From Flectonema sp. DT1601 (Eukaryota; Euglenozoa; Diplonemea; Diplonemida; Diplonemidae), in assembly GCA_964019425.1 (NCBI GenBank), contig OZ025806.1, positions 491,374-555,373 of the forward strand: a stretch of DNA of 64,000 nucleotides, in the 5' to 3' direction. Positions 1 to 10,275 of the stretch are shown piece after piece; within the stretch, counting starts at the first letter, position 1; every line of letters starts with the position of its first letter. A program made the position numbers and the translations under genes. Below the pieces are notes generated by a model. It searched no databases, had not been told where the DNA came from, and saw nothing but the letters and a program-made list of their open reading frames with translations.

Positions 1-1166
1 GCAAAACAAAGACGTACGTATTCACTCGAGGCACTACCAAAGCAGCTTCCAGGACTGGTAGCGATTCCCTTTTCATGTAAAAGAGAAAGACAGAGATTTG
101 TAACATCGTTTTGAAATAGAGACAGTAATGTACCCACGTGTAATAAACAATAAAGTGCTCCAGTTGGTGGACCACCAGGCAGATGATGAAGAAGGCCATG
201 AGTAGATAAAGTCTCCACGACTATAGCACAACGATTGCTGTAAGATTTCAACATTTCTGAAACTTCGTTATCCGCAGCCCCACTAAGAGCAGCTGTTGCT
301 GCAACTTGTGCAAATGGCACTCCACAGCTAATGAAACTCTCACCCAATTTAGACACCTGATCAAGAATTAGTTTGGAGGCTGTCATAAAACCAACTCTGA
401 AGCCAGTCATGCTGTAAGTCTTTGAAACTCCACTAATTACGATATGCTTATCAGAATTGAAGTCATCGCAGCCAAGTAGAGATGGAGCCTTGTCGTCTCC
501 TGCGAAGACGATGTCACCATATATCTCATCACTTAACACGTACAGATCTGATTGTGTTGCAATAGATAAGAACTTATCGAGTGTTGGATAATCAAACACT
601 TGACCAGTCGGGTTTGATGGATTGCACAGAGCGATCATTTTCACATCTGGATTCTGTTCTACCAACAACGACAACTCATCAAAATCAGGTTTCCATCCAT
701 TATCAGCTCTCAATGGATAATAAATAGGTATGGCACCTGCAGCTTGTGATGCCATCTCATAATTTGGCCAACCAGGATCAGGAAGTAGAATCTTCTGACC
801 TGGTTCTACGACTGCCAAGATGCTTGATGCCATTGAAAAAACACATCCTGGAGTTACAGCTACCCTCTCAAACGGAATAGATTGCTGTCCTCTCTTTGTA
901 AAGTAATCTGCTGCAGCTTCTCTTAATTCACGAATTCCTAAGTTAGGACAATAGCGTTGATTTGCTTCGATTTGTAGTGCGGCAGTGCAGGCATCGACGA
1001 TACCTTTTGGGGTTTTAAAATTCGGCTGACCAACTTCTAAATGTCTTACTAATCTTCCTTCGCGTTCAAGTCCCCATGCGACTTCCATTACTTTTCTGAT
1101 ACCACTGTGCGGCATGGCTAACACATTGCTGTTTAGTGATTGCTTAGTAACACACTTTCGAAACAT
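1..1166 (-). CDS. Class I/II PLP-dependent aminotransferase, 3' end cut by window edge
   Basis: I translated this from the minus strand, starting at the ATG at 1166 and running open to base 1. The protein follows the fold-type I aminotransferase pattern: an N-terminal NPS-type start (GQPNF), a CNPSNPTGQ segment, a YVLSDEIYGDI segment carrying the Asp/Tyr pair of the cofactor pocket, and SGVSKTYSMTGFRVGF, whose Lys should form the Schiff base with PLP. The last visible part, GSCFG followed by EYVRLCF, matches the C-terminal substrate-Arg region, so only a few residues are missing. Family membership (aspartate/tyrosine/alanine-type transferases) is clear; the amino-acid substrate is not. The N-terminus MFRKCVTKQ is basic and could be a mitochondrial presequence (inference). 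A probable splice acceptor (TATACTTCAG) ends at 1190, 24 nt before the ATG. Confidence 0.9.
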   Translation of the reverse strand, partial: MFRKCVTKQSLNSNVLAMPHSGIRKVMEVAWGLEREGRLVRHLEVGQPNFKTPKGIVDACTAALQIEANQRYCPNLGIRELREAAADYFTKRGQQSIPFERVAVTPGCVFSMASSILAVVEPGQKILLPDPGWPNYEMASQAAGAIPIYYPLRADNGWKPDFDELSLLVEQNPDVKMIALCNPSNPTGQVFDYPTLDKFLSIATQSDLYVLSDEIYGDIVFAGDDKAPSLLGCDDFNSDKHIVISGVSKTYSMTGFRVGFMTASKLILDQVSKLGESFISCGVPFAQVAATAALSGAADNEVSEMLKSYSNRCAIVVETLSTHGLLHHLPGGPPTGALYCLLHVGTLLSLFQNDVTNLCLSLLHEKGIATSPGSCFGSASSEYVRLCF

Positions 1167-1303
1167 TTTGTAGTATTTTGATGTGTAAGCTGAAGTATAA
1201 ATATAAATTCAATCACAGCAACACTCATGTTGTTATGATCATCAGGAGGGATAAGTTAGAAGAACCCTGTTCCTGTTCATATTGAACTCTTTCAACTAAT
1301 ACT

Positions 1304-2140
1304 CTAAACGTGAGATCTTCCATCAGTTTTCGTTGGTACCTCTTCACCTGCTATTGTTGTTCTATGAAGAATTCGAAGCCCCGCTCTTGAAGCATCAATT
1401 TGCGTACCTGGAGTAGCGTAATGCGCATTTCCTAAATTATCGTTGATGGCAAAATCACCTTCTTCCCAATCCAGTTTGATACCAATTTTCTCGAGAGCTG
1501 TTTGACAAGCATCAGTTAGCTCATCCTGAATAACGTAAGATGGGATAACTGATGTAATGTTTTTATCATCGTCTTCAACAGCCCAAGCTTTACAAAAAGA
1601 ACGACCACAATGAAATAGTAAAGTAGTCTCTCCTTGATGAGGATGTTTATAGACGAGTGGGTGACTTGGTCCTCGTTCAGTCAACATCCAGAGTTTATCC
1701 CAACGAGATTGTATTTCAGGAGGTTGTAGGTCATAAACTTCTTTAAGAGGTACAAAGTGTGTCTCTCCTCCTTTGCAGACAGAATGAAAATGCATTGTTT
1801 GGTACTTAAAAGGCTTCTCTTGAAAGGTACCATCGACATGCCAACCACTTCTACCAACACCAGTGCAACCTTCTTCTTCATCATTCGACACTCTGAAGAT
1901 GTCTGGATGAGGTGATTTTGGATGTTTGTAGAAAGTTGATTCGATTCTTCCTAATTTTCGACTAAGTTCCACCTGTCGTTCCCCAGACACCTTTCCCTGA
2001 CCTCTAAACAACAGTAATCGATGTCTGATAAGGTCTTCTTTAAGATTCCTTACAAACTCATCACTAAAATCTATCGTACTCAACTGTATTCCTTTAACAA
2101 TTGCACCAAACCCCGCTCGGATTTCTTCTATTCGGTACAT
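1304..2140 (-). CDS. TauD/TfdA-family Fe(II)/2-oxoglutarate dioxygenase
   Basis: This 278-residue protein has the usual length of the TauD/TfdA family. The iron ligands are visible: WHVDGTF gives His101 and Asp103, and the distal His is H240 in NAHYATPG. R256 in GLRILHRTT is in the position of the 2-oxoglutarate-binding Arg. Members use 2-oxoglutarate and O2 to hydroxylate small substrates such as taurine, chlorophenoxyacetates or sulfate esters; nothing here identifies the substrate. No signal peptide is obvious, so a soluble location is inferred. The stop lies 138 bp from the start of the aminotransferase, on the same strand. Upstream of the ATG a CTAAC branch-point-like motif and TCTCTCAG acceptor end at 2152, 11 nt before the start codon. 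Confidence 0.92.
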   Translation of the reverse strand: MYRIEEIRAGFGAIVKGIQLSTIDFSDEFVRNLKEDLIRHRLLLFRGQGKVSGERQVELSRKLGRIESTFYKHPKSPHPDIFRVSNDEEEGCTGVGRSGWHVDGTFQEKPFKYQTMHFHSVCKGGETHFVPLKEVYDLQPPEIQSRWDKLWMLTERGPSHPLVYKHPHQGETTLLFHCGRSFCKAWAVEDDDKNITSVIPSYVIQDELTDACQTALEKIGIKLDWEEGDFAINDNLGNAHYATPGTQIDASRAGLRILHRTTIAGEEVPTKTDGRSHV

Positions 2141-2338
2141 CGTACTTTGTACTGAGAGAGTTAGTAAAATTATTTTAAAACTTTTAAAATATCATATCTT
2201 ATAATATAATATTATCTTATCACAATTATTTATTATTTTTTTAAATCCCATGGGGCAGGGAATTCTATTACCCTGTAAGTCTACACAGAAACAGATAGTG
2301 TGGAGGTTAGAGTTCTTCTATTGCTTTCTTCTCGGAAG

Positions 2339-4105
2339 TTAGGCCGCCCCTCTGAACAATTCCGCTGCCAAGAGTCTATCCAGAGGAGGACTATATTTTA
2401 TGTATTTCGTAACAGGTCGTGAAAATGGTAGTTTCGTATATTTAAGAAATGCCTCGTAAGAAGGATTGAGGGATCTCGCAATCCCTCGTAAAAGTTGAGA
2501 CTTTAAATCCTTATTAGGAATTTGATATGTGCGTTCTTCATTCAATCGAATTGTAAGTGATTCATTGAACAATTTAAGACGTTTTTTAATCCATTCACGA
2601 TCATCTGAAGATGGTGATGATCGTGGTTGAAATGAATCCTTCAAAGGGTGAACAACCCGACCCCATAATTCTTTCACATACGCAGCTACTAAACTCGCTA
2701 CTTCCAAATCCAACGATGCTGCAGTGTCATCGACCCAACTAAGACCCAACTTCCTAATCGACTCTGCAAGGTATTGAATATTGTTCATCCTGAATAAGTA
2801 TGATAAGGCTTTTTGTTTCTTCTTTTCAATTAATATATTGGCCCTAGTGCCAACTGTCTCGGACACTATTCTGTAAACGTTTTCAACATAGTCTCTAAAA
2901 GTAGCTGTTTGACTGTGCTTAAACATCACATAGTCAAACATATCAGAACCGTATGTCTCGTTAATGCGATTTACTAGGTGAGCAACTTGAACAGTAATTT
3001 CAAAAACTGTTCCATCTGAAGGAGTCTCAATGGCTGGATTCATAATCTCTTCGCAGTATGCGGTTGCTAATTTTGCGATTCTCACTTCGATTCCTTCCGC
3101 TAGATTATCCCAATTCTGTTTAGGATTCTGTGCCATTCTGATGTGAGGAATAACAGTCCAATCTTCTTGAAATGCCTGCAGCAAATCCAAGTGTAAATAT
3201 AGTTTACCAATTGTACTTACATTCGTCTTCGAAGCAGAAGTAACTCTCTCTATGACCATATTAAGCTGGTAGAAGGTATCAACATGTGGACAACCACTCT
3301 CACTTTTAATATAAGAATCCCACTCTTCTTTAAATACTTCTATCGCTAAGGATGTCGCTGTTTCAGCCAGCATTCGATAATAACGCAGTAACGTTAGAAT
3401 GCCGTGAGAGCCGGGGGCGTATACTTTTTTTTTAGCTTCGGCACTCACTTCAGCAAAACAACTCTTAAGACTTTTTTCCATTATCTTTCCAACATGTTGG
3501 GCGAAGTCTGTGAGATGGTCAATGCCGTGCATTCTACGAGCGAGTTCGTACAGGTTCGACGCTTCCTGACGAGAAATAAATGAAACTTCTGCAGGAAGAC
3601 GATGTTGTCCATCAGGACTTTTAGCGAAGTGGAAAGCCTTCAACTGCGATGTTAAGATACCCCTAAATCTGTTGTCCAGAACGATGGCGGCTTCGGATAA
3701 AAGATCTTCTTGTTCTTGTAGTCGTTTTGCAGCTGCAGCATCTGCGGTTGACTTTTTAAGGGAACGCGCGTATCTCACCGCCTCTTGCAACGCATCACAA
3801 CTGGCTAATAATTCAGGCAGCTCAAGAGTTGCTCCCTTCTCAAGTTGAACCCTCGCTTTTGAACTGTCGTTAAACTTATCAGCTACTTTTACAACAGTTC
3901 TTTTAGTCGCTTCTATGTTCTTAGCTTGAGTTTGTAGCTGTCGCATCTGTTCGCTGAGTTCTTCAACACCTCTCTTCAAACCTCCGATATTTTCATTGTA
4001 CGTAACCAGCTTATGACATACTTCCATTTTATTCTTTTTTATATTAGCCAAGTGAGTCTCAAGCTGTGACAGCGTATCAGTTGAGTCGACAGCCGACATG
4101 TTCAT
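2339..4105 (-). CDS. EXO70: Exocyst complex subunit EXO70
   Basis: The 588-residue product ends in an EXO70 signature: a segment with LSYLFRMNNIQYL and the C-terminal KYIKYSPP...ELFRG motif, where EXO70 proteins carry the basic patch that binds phosphoinositides. The first 110 residues are coiled-coil-like, as expected for the N-terminal rod. EXO70 tethers secretory vesicles to the plasma membrane as part of the octameric exocyst. I chose the ATG at 4105 (MNMSAVDS) because the open frame upstream (to 4402) reads through the neighbouring gene's 3' end and encodes an implausible Cys-rich stretch, and because a splice acceptor (CACTTCAACAG) ends at 4116. Only 89 bp separate this ATG from the stop of the upstream gene. 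Length agrees with fungal and animal EXO70 (about 600-700). Confidence 0.88.
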   Translation of the reverse strand: MNMSAVDSTDTLSQLETHLANIKKNKMEVCHKLVTYNENIGGLKRGVEELSEQMRQLQTQAKNIEATKRTVVKVADKFNDSSKARVQLEKGATLELPELLASCDALQEAVRYARSLKKSTADAAAAKRLQEQEDLLSEAAIVLDNRFRGILTSQLKAFHFAKSPDGQHRLPAEVSFISRQEASNLYELARRMHGIDHLTDFAQHVGKIMEKSLKSCFAEVSAEAKKKVYAPGSHGILTLLRYYRMLAETATSLAIEVFKEEWDSYIKSESGCPHVDTFYQLNMVIERVTSASKTNVSTIGKLYLHLDLLQAFQEDWTVIPHIRMAQNPKQNWDNLAEGIEVRIAKLATAYCEEIMNPAIETPSDGTVFEITVQVAHLVNRINETYGSDMFDYVMFKHSQTATFRDYVENVYRIVSETVGTRANILIEKKKQKALSYLFRMNNIQYLAESIRKLGLSWVDDTAASLDLEVASLVAAYVKELWGRVVHPLKDSFQPRSSPSSDDREWIKKRLKLFNESLTIRLNEERTYQIPNKDLKSQLLRGIARSLNPSYEAFLKYTKLPFSRPVTKYIKYSPPLDRLLAAELFRGAA

Positions 4106-4194
4106 GCTGCGAGTCCTGTTGAAGTGGCAGACTAAGAGCTTTCGATAATTGCTGATGGAGGAACTAAGAAAGTCTATCACACAAGGATAACCTT

Positions 4195-6498
4195 TTATGA
4201 ACATAAACACATTATAGCAACAATCATAGCATCTAAGCAGGAAAACATCAACACCGGTGTAAAGACAGACCAAACAAACAAATGGCCCACTTGATTCATG
4301 TACATTACAACAACAGCTGAAACGAGAACACGTATGAGAAAGAATACAAAAAGCATTCTGGAAAAAGACTTTGATGCTTGGAATCTCGATAACGAACAAC
4401 ACAATAATCCTGAATATCGTGATGACAATATTAGAATTGGTAACACAATCGGATCAAAACCATTAACAAGTTCGTATGCTGATGATAAATTAAAACTTGC
4501 GATTGAGATCGACGTTCCAGTAAATGACAACGTGGCCAGAGAACAGATCGCAGCAATATAATGATCAGCATCTCGTAGGTACTCACCCAGTATAAATGAG
4601 ATGCCCAAGACTGGGATATCAGATATCGAAACAACACCTAACAACGTTGTAAATATTGAAAAATGAAGCATTCCTTTGATGGTAGGAATTGACGTATTAG
4701 TTTGCTGAGGTGGAGTTTTCACAATGAAATTCGAACTATCGAACAAAATAATTAAAGAAACGATACCACCCGTGGCGATAGTCACCCATCTAGTTATCGA
4801 ATTATACCACATAAACATTATTGAGACTACAATCAGTTGAACGGTGATGACAAGGGAAGTAGAGTCGCTTGCCGTTATGCGAGATAACGCTATACCGTAA
4901 GATGTAAAAACAACATGAATTGGAAGTAATAATTTAAAAAAAAAAGTCCAACTATAAAACAAGGCACTAACCACTGCTACGACGATGAAGAAACCCAAAT
5001 TTCTGTTGTCACTTACTTGCAGTATCAGTTTGAATAAAAAAAACGAAGCACTCACGGAGAGAATAGGATGACCCTTAATCAAGGAACTAAGAGAAATGTC
5101 AAAATTCGGGTTTTCACTTTTATAAATACCCGAACACTCCCACATGGTTCCAATTCGCAATGCGATAATCCCAATTTTATTGAATTTTTTTTTAAAACAA
5201 GAATAAACCAACACAGAAAGAGCTAAATAATTATAAAAGTGATGGATTTCCTCTGCATAAGCAGAAGACCATATCGGCAACGACATTGCTATCGAAGTTA
5301 AAATTAAACTTTTAGCCGGAGCTAGTGAATAGATGACCGCAATTAATAACAAAAACCCAACCAAAACAACAACTGGATTAGTTGAGATAATAGACACCGT
5401 TAGATCATCAGAAAGACTTGATAGTGTCATAAACATCTCGTTCAGATCATTCGTTATATTTACTTCGATAACGGTGTCCAAACACGATCTCAATTGCTCT
5501 TGATTACAGCTCATACAATACTGTAGCGACTCAGGTGTGAATACAACAGGCCACAAAACACCATTGTTACATCGCGGGATAGGTAATTTAAGCTGCAATG
5601 CAATCGTTGCAGCAATATCAATTTGTTGAGTGGAAACAGTGTTTCTTGACGGATATGCGGAATACATACTTGTTACGGCTGATTTTTTATGGGAAAGCAT
5701 CATAGCAACTGCTTCAATTTCAGAGTCAGAAGCACCGCCATGATTACCTGCTGAAGTCATTCCATGATCAGATAAAACCCAAATAGCAGTTTTTTTTGTA
5801 TTTAATGACGTCGCTAAGTCGTATATAATAGAATCCATTTCTTGTTCTTTTTTTGTCATTTCTTCATTGTCAGATCCAAGATAATGTCCTATGTGATCAA
5901 TTCCCAAGTAGTGGAGTACTACGATATCAGGATGAGACCATTCATCCATTTCTGTCAACTCAGTGATATGTCTGGTTACGTTATTATCAACCTCTGAATA
6001 ATCAGTTACATTAAAAGAGGAAACAGGATCACCTTTGATATTAAATGTTCTGTGCCAAGTATCATCACCATTTACAACTATCGATAAGTTGTGAGAGATT
6101 GCTTCCGTGAGTAGGGACGGGGCTGATGCAGATTCTCCAAAAAAGTTAAATAAAACATCTGAATAAACTGATGCTCTACCAGAAACAATTGTCTTTATTT
6201 TTGGTAACGTCACAGTTGGCGGTTGTGCTATTGAGACGCTGAGGTGTCCTTTTCCTTCATCCAGTAGTCGACGACATTTTTTAAAATTTCCTCCCTCTTT
6301 CAATCTTGAAAATCGAAGACCGTCAACCAAAACTATTATAACTTTTTCAGATGGTAATTCGCTGTGGCATTCACTGCAGACATTTTGATCTTTTCCGGTA
6401 CAACCTTTCCCACCTGTAAGGCCACCGAACAGTAATCCACACCCTAATAACGTACACAACAATCTGACAAAGTGAAAAATATTTGGTTTTATTTCCAT
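4195..6498 (-). CDS. PIGG: GPI ethanolaminephosphate transferase, PIG-G/GPI7-like
   Basis: This 767-residue ER membrane enzyme has the alkaline-phosphatase-superfamily catalytic domain of GPI ethanolaminephosphate transferases in its first 310 residues: VIIVLVDGLRFS (metal Asp), PPTVTLPKIKTIVSG (nucleophile Thr), LHYLGIDHIGH and LSDHGMTSAGNHGG (metal Asp/His). The LHYLGIDHIGH form resembles PIG-G rather than PIG-O (inference from family knowledge). An N-terminal hydrophobic signal anchor (residues about 9-30) precedes the lumenal catalytic domain, and the second half is a series of about ten predicted transmembrane segments. It is somewhat shorter than human PIG-G. It would add phosphoethanolamine to a mannose of the GPI precursor. 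A textbook acceptor, TTCTTATTCTTTTCAG, ends at 6504, five nt before the ATG. No internal intron is needed. Confidence 0.9.
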   Translation of the reverse strand: MEIKPNIFHFVRLLCTLLGCGLLFGGLTGGKGCTGKDQNVCSECHSELPSEKVIIVLVDGLRFSRLKEGGNFKKCRRLLDEGKGHLSVSIAQPPTVTLPKIKTIVSGRASVYSDVLFNFFGESASAPSLLTEAISHNLSIVVNGDDTWHRTFNIKGDPVSSFNVTDYSEVDNNVTRHITELTEMDEWSHPDIVVLHYLGIDHIGHYLGSDNEEMTKKEQEMDSIIYDLATSLNTKKTAIWVLSDHGMTSAGNHGGASDSEIEAVAMMLSHKKSAVTSMYSAYPSRNTVSTQQIDIAATIALQLKLPIPRCNNGVLWPVVFTPESLQYCMSCNQEQLRSCLDTVIEVNITNDLNEMFMTLSSLSDDLTVSIISTNPVVVLVGFLLLIAVIYSLAPAKSLILTSIAMSLPIWSSAYAEEIHHFYNYLALSVLVYSCFKKKFNKIGIIALRIGTMWECSGIYKSENPNFDISLSSLIKGHPILSVSASFFLFKLILQVSDNRNLGFFIVVAVVSALFYSWTFFFKLLLPIHVVFTSYGIALSRITASDSTSLVITVQLIVVSIMFMWYNSITRWVTIATGGIVSLIILFDSSNFIVKTPPQQTNTSIPTIKGMLHFSIFTTLLGVVSISDIPVLGISFILGEYLRDADHYIAAICSLATLSFTGTSISIASFNLSSAYELVNGFDPIVLPILILSSRYSGLLCCSLSRFQASKSFSRMLFVFFLIRVLVSAVVVMYMNQVGHLFVWSVFTPVLMFSCLDAMIVAIMCLCS

Positions 6499-6505
6499 GT
6501 TGCCT

Positions 6506-7298
6506 GAAAAGAATAAGAATTGATTTATAAGAAATACACGAATTTAATTGTTATTATTATTATTATTGTCACTTGAGCTGTCAAACCATCACTTACGAAA
6601 AGACTAAAATAAGGGGTCAATTAAAAAGGCTTAAACAAAACAAAACAAAAGAAATAATCGTAAATAACGGTTTGCTTTGTGGACCACTGACTATGAGGCC
6701 AACACAAAGCATAGATGCTAACAAAAGGTTAATCTGTTAAAGAGGTTTTTAAAACCATTCTCTTCCAAACCTACCAATGCGTAACAGATTTGATTGCATC
6801 GAAGACTGAAACCGACAGCATGCGAAGAATAAAAAAAATAAAAAAAGTAAAAGACCAAAGTAAAGGCAAGAAATAACCGCCGCCACGATGAGTTAACTCA
6901 ATAGAGTAAACCTTTCAACGAGATTCACATGATAGGACCAGAATAAGAATTGAACCTGACGTGTTTGATTGTTTGGAGCAGCGTTTTTTAATTATTTGAT
7001 ACTCTACAAGGTACACGACAGCATGCAAACTTCTATCCATTTTACACTTTTAAAGACAACCAATTTTTTCTCAGATAGAATTCCAACTTTCTTTTCTTTT
7101 GAAGACAAAGGCGAATTAAAAAAGTGTAAATAAATCGGGATAACATTAAGGTAACTTGTGTAAATGGGAATAATAAAAAAAAGAGATCGAATGGAAATTC
7201 GAAAGGTAAAATAAGAAATCAAACGAACTATTGGCAACGGTGTAAATTTGAGCGTAAAAGTTTAGCCGAGAAGGGACTTGAAAGTGTTTGTTTAACCC
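6506..7298. other. Intergenic spacer, about 790 bp
   Basis: I see no convincing coding region on either strand. It holds an (ATT)n run near 6549, a short A-rich zone near 6830 and an imperfect inverted repeat with an 8-bp perfect arm pair (6674-6681 with 6703-6710). The minus-strand frame at 7004-7237 has no recognisable features. It is the 3' flank of the channel-distal gene side and the 5' flank region of nothing else visible. Confidence 0.5.
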
Positions 7299-9458
7299 TC
7301 ACTGGATGTCCTCAAGGACGTCTTCTAGAACTGGATTGTCTTTATGAATGCTGTTGTTGTTTTGTCGTTGCAGTTTCGACCTCGCTGCTCTCGCACGACC
7401 ATGACGTTTCCAAGATCCTATCTTTCTAGTAAGATTAAATGCATTTAGTTTATGAGGTGAATTATCACTCGATACGACCGCCTCATCTATCTGAATATTA
7501 CATTCACCAATGATGACATGTGTACAGTTACCTTTGGGTGATTCGGTTGACTCACCACAAGAAGATTCAAGTGATTGACAGTAGAGTTGGTTATCAAGTT
7601 CTTTCATTCTATTTTCAATCTCTTCCTGAATAGCTCTGTAAAATTGACTGTTTTCATGTCTTCGTTGAATTGATAAGAAATCTTGTTTTGTTAGGACGAA
7701 CAATTCGCTTGCAGTTACGGTTTTCGCAGCTGCTGTCCTCCTAGTGTCTCGCAGTATTGCTATTTCACCAAACCAAGATCCATCATGAAGAAGAGCAACT
7801 CGGTGATCAATTCCGTTTTTTCGTACGAAAATTTCAACAGTTCCGACCGACAAGAAAAACATTTCCCTCCCGGCCTCATCCGTTTCGATTATAGGAACAT
7901 TCGCTTCCACAACATGCCGAATTAGTTTAGCCGCGAGTTCCAATAAAATAGGTTTCTCTGCTCCTCTAAACATCGGTACCTGAGAAATCATATTTAACCT
8001 CATAGCTAGTGTTATTCGACTTTGTAAACTTGGTGGGAATGCTCGTAATATTTCAGTATGTTGCATACATGTATCACCGAATATTAGGGGGTACAATGCA
8101 TACGCTTCTTTTTTAATCTCTTGAGGGATTTCATAGCGATTGAGAAGTTGGAGAACTATGTTTCGAGTTTTCCTTTGTTTCTTACCAAGAACGTCTTTGG
8201 CCATGAAATAAACTGAAACATTACCAACAAACCAAGCATACGAACCACTGCCTACTAACATTACGATCGTGGTGTAGATTCTGAAACTTGGAGTATCGTT
8301 GTAGGTTGAGAGGTCACCAAATCCAACACTCGAAGTAGTTTGAACCGCCCAGTAGATTGCTTCAATATAATAATCACTAGTTGATCCATCAGCTGACCGA
8401 AACAACATATAAATCACAGCAATAATATGATGACTGATCACTATAAACAAAGCTGCAGACAATATTTCATAACGACGAGGGCTGTCTAACGGATTGGAAG
8501 ATCTAAACATTGATGGTGATCGAAGAATTTTCAACAACCGAAGCACTTGCGCGAGACGATACCCACGTAAAGACACTGTCGCTAATAATATAAAGTCAAA
8601 TGGGACTATGGTTCCCAAATCGAAAGGAAACCATCCCCTTAAATATCTCTCTCTAACATAAGTAGTATCATTGTCGTACAATTGAAATCCATTTAGTTGA
8701 GCAGTTTTAAACCTCGAAGCGATGAAGACAATGGAAAAAACAGTTGCGAGTATCAAAAAAGACAACTCACCCACACTTGGATCGTCATCCCAAACTCCAG
8801 TACACATTATACACGAGATTAACATGAATTCACCACATATAAGAAGTTGGTATATAACTTCAATACTTGTAATGCACGGATGTTCGGGTAACAACAATTC
8901 CTGATGGGCAGTGATGGCTGATGCTTCAAATGCAGGTCGCGTACTATCGTCTGAGTCAGGACGAGAATGTTGTGTCAACACTTCTAACGGAGATATTGGA
9001 GAAGAAACATCATTTTCTAGAGGTAGTGGTGGGAGTGGTGGTAGAGCTCCACTCTGCTCAGAACATTCCGAATCAGCTCGGAATGAAGTGATAGTTTCCA
9101 ACGGACTACCTCCAAATGCGCAGACATTTGCTTTTGTTTTTGTACGTTTTTTGTTTTTCGTTTTCGATTTCCAAGCATCAGCATTTGGTCCCCACCTCCC
9201 CCATGAACCACTCACTGATGATATCGAGTCATCAATAACTATTTCATCATGTTTTACAATCGAGTTTATTTTCGAATCGATTCCAAATAACACCTTTTCA
9301 AATGTTTGCATTCTTTCAACCATAGCCATTAATAATAAATTACTATTAGTAGCACTCTGTTGATCATTCCATGATTGCTCTGTTTTATGAGGCTTCACAA
9401 ATGAAGTGGGTAACTCTCCTAATGACTCCTCCGATGAACCTTCTGTGTTGACAGACAT
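7299..9458 (-). CDS. Voltage/cyclic-nucleotide-gated K+-type channel (CNBD family)
   Basis: The 719-residue protein has the layout of plant AKT/EAG/HCN-type subunits. An N-terminal cytosolic region of about 190 residues includes a basic KTKNKKRTKTK stretch. Six transmembrane helices follow, with an S4 of spaced Arg/Lys (LRGYRLAQVLRLLKILRS, about residue 295), a pore loop with TTSSVGFGD as selectivity filter (about residue 380, GFG instead of GYG), a C-linker, and a cyclic-nucleotide-binding domain (about 490-605) containing FGEIAILRDTRRTAAAKT, the phosphate-binding cassette with its Arg. The filter suggests K+ or mixed cation conductance; ligand and direction of gating are not determined. I start at the ATG at 9458 because CTTTTCTCACTCAG ends at 9461, two nt before it; the frame upstream of it is lysine/phenylalanine low complexity. 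Confidence 0.9.
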   Translation of the reverse strand: MSVNTEGSSEESLGELPTSFVKPHKTEQSWNDQQSATNSNLLLMAMVERMQTFEKVLFGIDSKINSIVKHDEIVIDDSISSVSGSWGRWGPNADAWKSKTKNKKRTKTKANVCAFGGSPLETITSFRADSECSEQSGALPPLPPLPLENDVSSPISPLEVLTQHSRPDSDDSTRPAFEASAITAHQELLLPEHPCITSIEVIYQLLICGEFMLISCIMCTGVWDDDPSVGELSFLILATVFSIVFIASRFKTAQLNGFQLYDNDTTYVRERYLRGWFPFDLGTIVPFDFILLATVSLRGYRLAQVLRLLKILRSPSMFRSSNPLDSPRRYEILSAALFIVISHHIIAVIYMLFRSADGSTSDYYIEAIYWAVQTTSSVGFGDLSTYNDTPSFRIYTTIVMLVGSGSYAWFVGNVSVYFMAKDVLGKKQRKTRNIVLQLLNRYEIPQEIKKEAYALYPLIFGDTCMQHTEILRAFPPSLQSRITLAMRLNMISQVPMFRGAEKPILLELAAKLIRHVVEANVPIIETDEAGREMFFLSVGTVEIFVRKNGIDHRVALLHDGSWFGEIAILRDTRRTAAAKTVTASELFVLTKQDFLSIQRRHENSQFYRAIQEEIENRMKELDNQLYCQSLESSCGESTESPKGNCTHVIIGECNIQIDEAVVSSDNSPHKLNAFNLTRKIGSWKRHGRARAARSKLQRQNNNSIHKDNPVLEDVLEDIQ

Positions 9459-9462
9459 GTCT

Positions 9463-9541
9463 GAGTGAGAAAAGAAAAAAAATATATAAAATGAAAAATA
9501 AGAATATTGAAGAAGAACATGATAGCAGTGAACATTTCTTC

Positions 9542-9572
<31 letters not shown>

Positions 9573-9888
9573 TGCAGAAATGAAATGTGTGCTCAAAAAA
9601 AAAAAAGAAAAGAAAAAAGAAAAAAAGGGGGCTTTAAAACCAATTATTATGTGAATGCAATAAAAAAGGGCAAACACCCGTTAGTTGAATGTTTTCCATT
9701 ATTTTTTTATTTTTTTTTCCCCTTTTCCTTTCTTTCAAAACAAAACAAACCAAAAAATAATAAAGCGTAACTAATCTCTAGAACACACAACAACATTTAC
9801 AGCCTCGCGTTGATTCTGCTTTTCTGCGCAAACACCGAAACGTAACCTAGTAATAAATTAAAGAGTTCCTGCAATGTCGGAGAGCCGG
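9463..9888. other. Intergenic spacer with long T/A homopolymers
   Basis: Contains a T run of about 27 at 9542-9569 and A-rich runs around 9595-9625. No gene seen. Confidence 0.5.
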
Positions 9889-10275
9889 TCAGTAATTAAA
9901 ATATCTTGCTGTGAACGCAGCGAGTGCTGGGATGTGAGTCTTTGCGATTCCTAATACAATAAGTCCCGAGACTAAACCAATTAGTACAAAACAGGTTAGC
10001 TTTGGGAAGAATGCATTTCTATTATAGCATTCAGCCATTAGAAAAGTATTATCACTAATAACGCACTGTCCTAATTCGTTCGGGAACGTTCTCTTCCATT
10101 CGTCTGTCGTGCAGTCACCACAACTAGCTATAGGATATGTTCCTTTCATTGGTTTACAGTCCCAGGGACTGCAACATCGACAGGCACACACCAACGCTGA
10201 GGACCCCTCACCTGCTGTACTGCTCAAAACTGATAACAATAATATCGTGGTAAATAATATTTTAGTGGTGTTCAT
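9889..10275 (-). CDS. Small Cys-rich membrane protein with signal peptide
   Basis: This 128-residue protein begins with a classical signal peptide (MNTTKILFTTILLLSVLSST). A compact Cys-rich ectodomain follows (CACRCC...C...SCGDC...C...C), and then one transmembrane helix near residues 96-115 (FVLIGLVSGLIVLGIA). A type I surface or endomembrane protein with a disulfide-rich ectodomain is the inference; I do not recognise a family. The translated region has ordinary amino-acid composition and sits between poly-A/T spacers, which favours a real gene. The ATG is preceded by an A/T-only leader; a pyrimidine-rich stretch followed by AAAAAAGG about 35 nt upstream could supply the splice acceptor. 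Confidence 0.6.
   Translation of the reverse strand: MNTTKILFTTILLLSVLSSTAGEGSSALVCACRCCSPWDCKPMKGTYPIASCGDCTTDEWKRTFPNELGQCVISDNTFLMAECYNRNAFFPKLTCFVLIGLVSGLIVLGIAKTHIPALAAFTARYFNY

Noticed and set aside
2339-4402. EXO70 start at 4402
   Set aside because: The extension overlaps the 3' end of the GPI transferase and is Cys/Phe-rich junk; an acceptor sits just before the ATG at 4105.
7299-9677. Channel start at 9677
   Set aside because: Upstream sequence is homopolymer-derived Phe/Lys; the acceptor at 9461 is two nt before ATG 9458.
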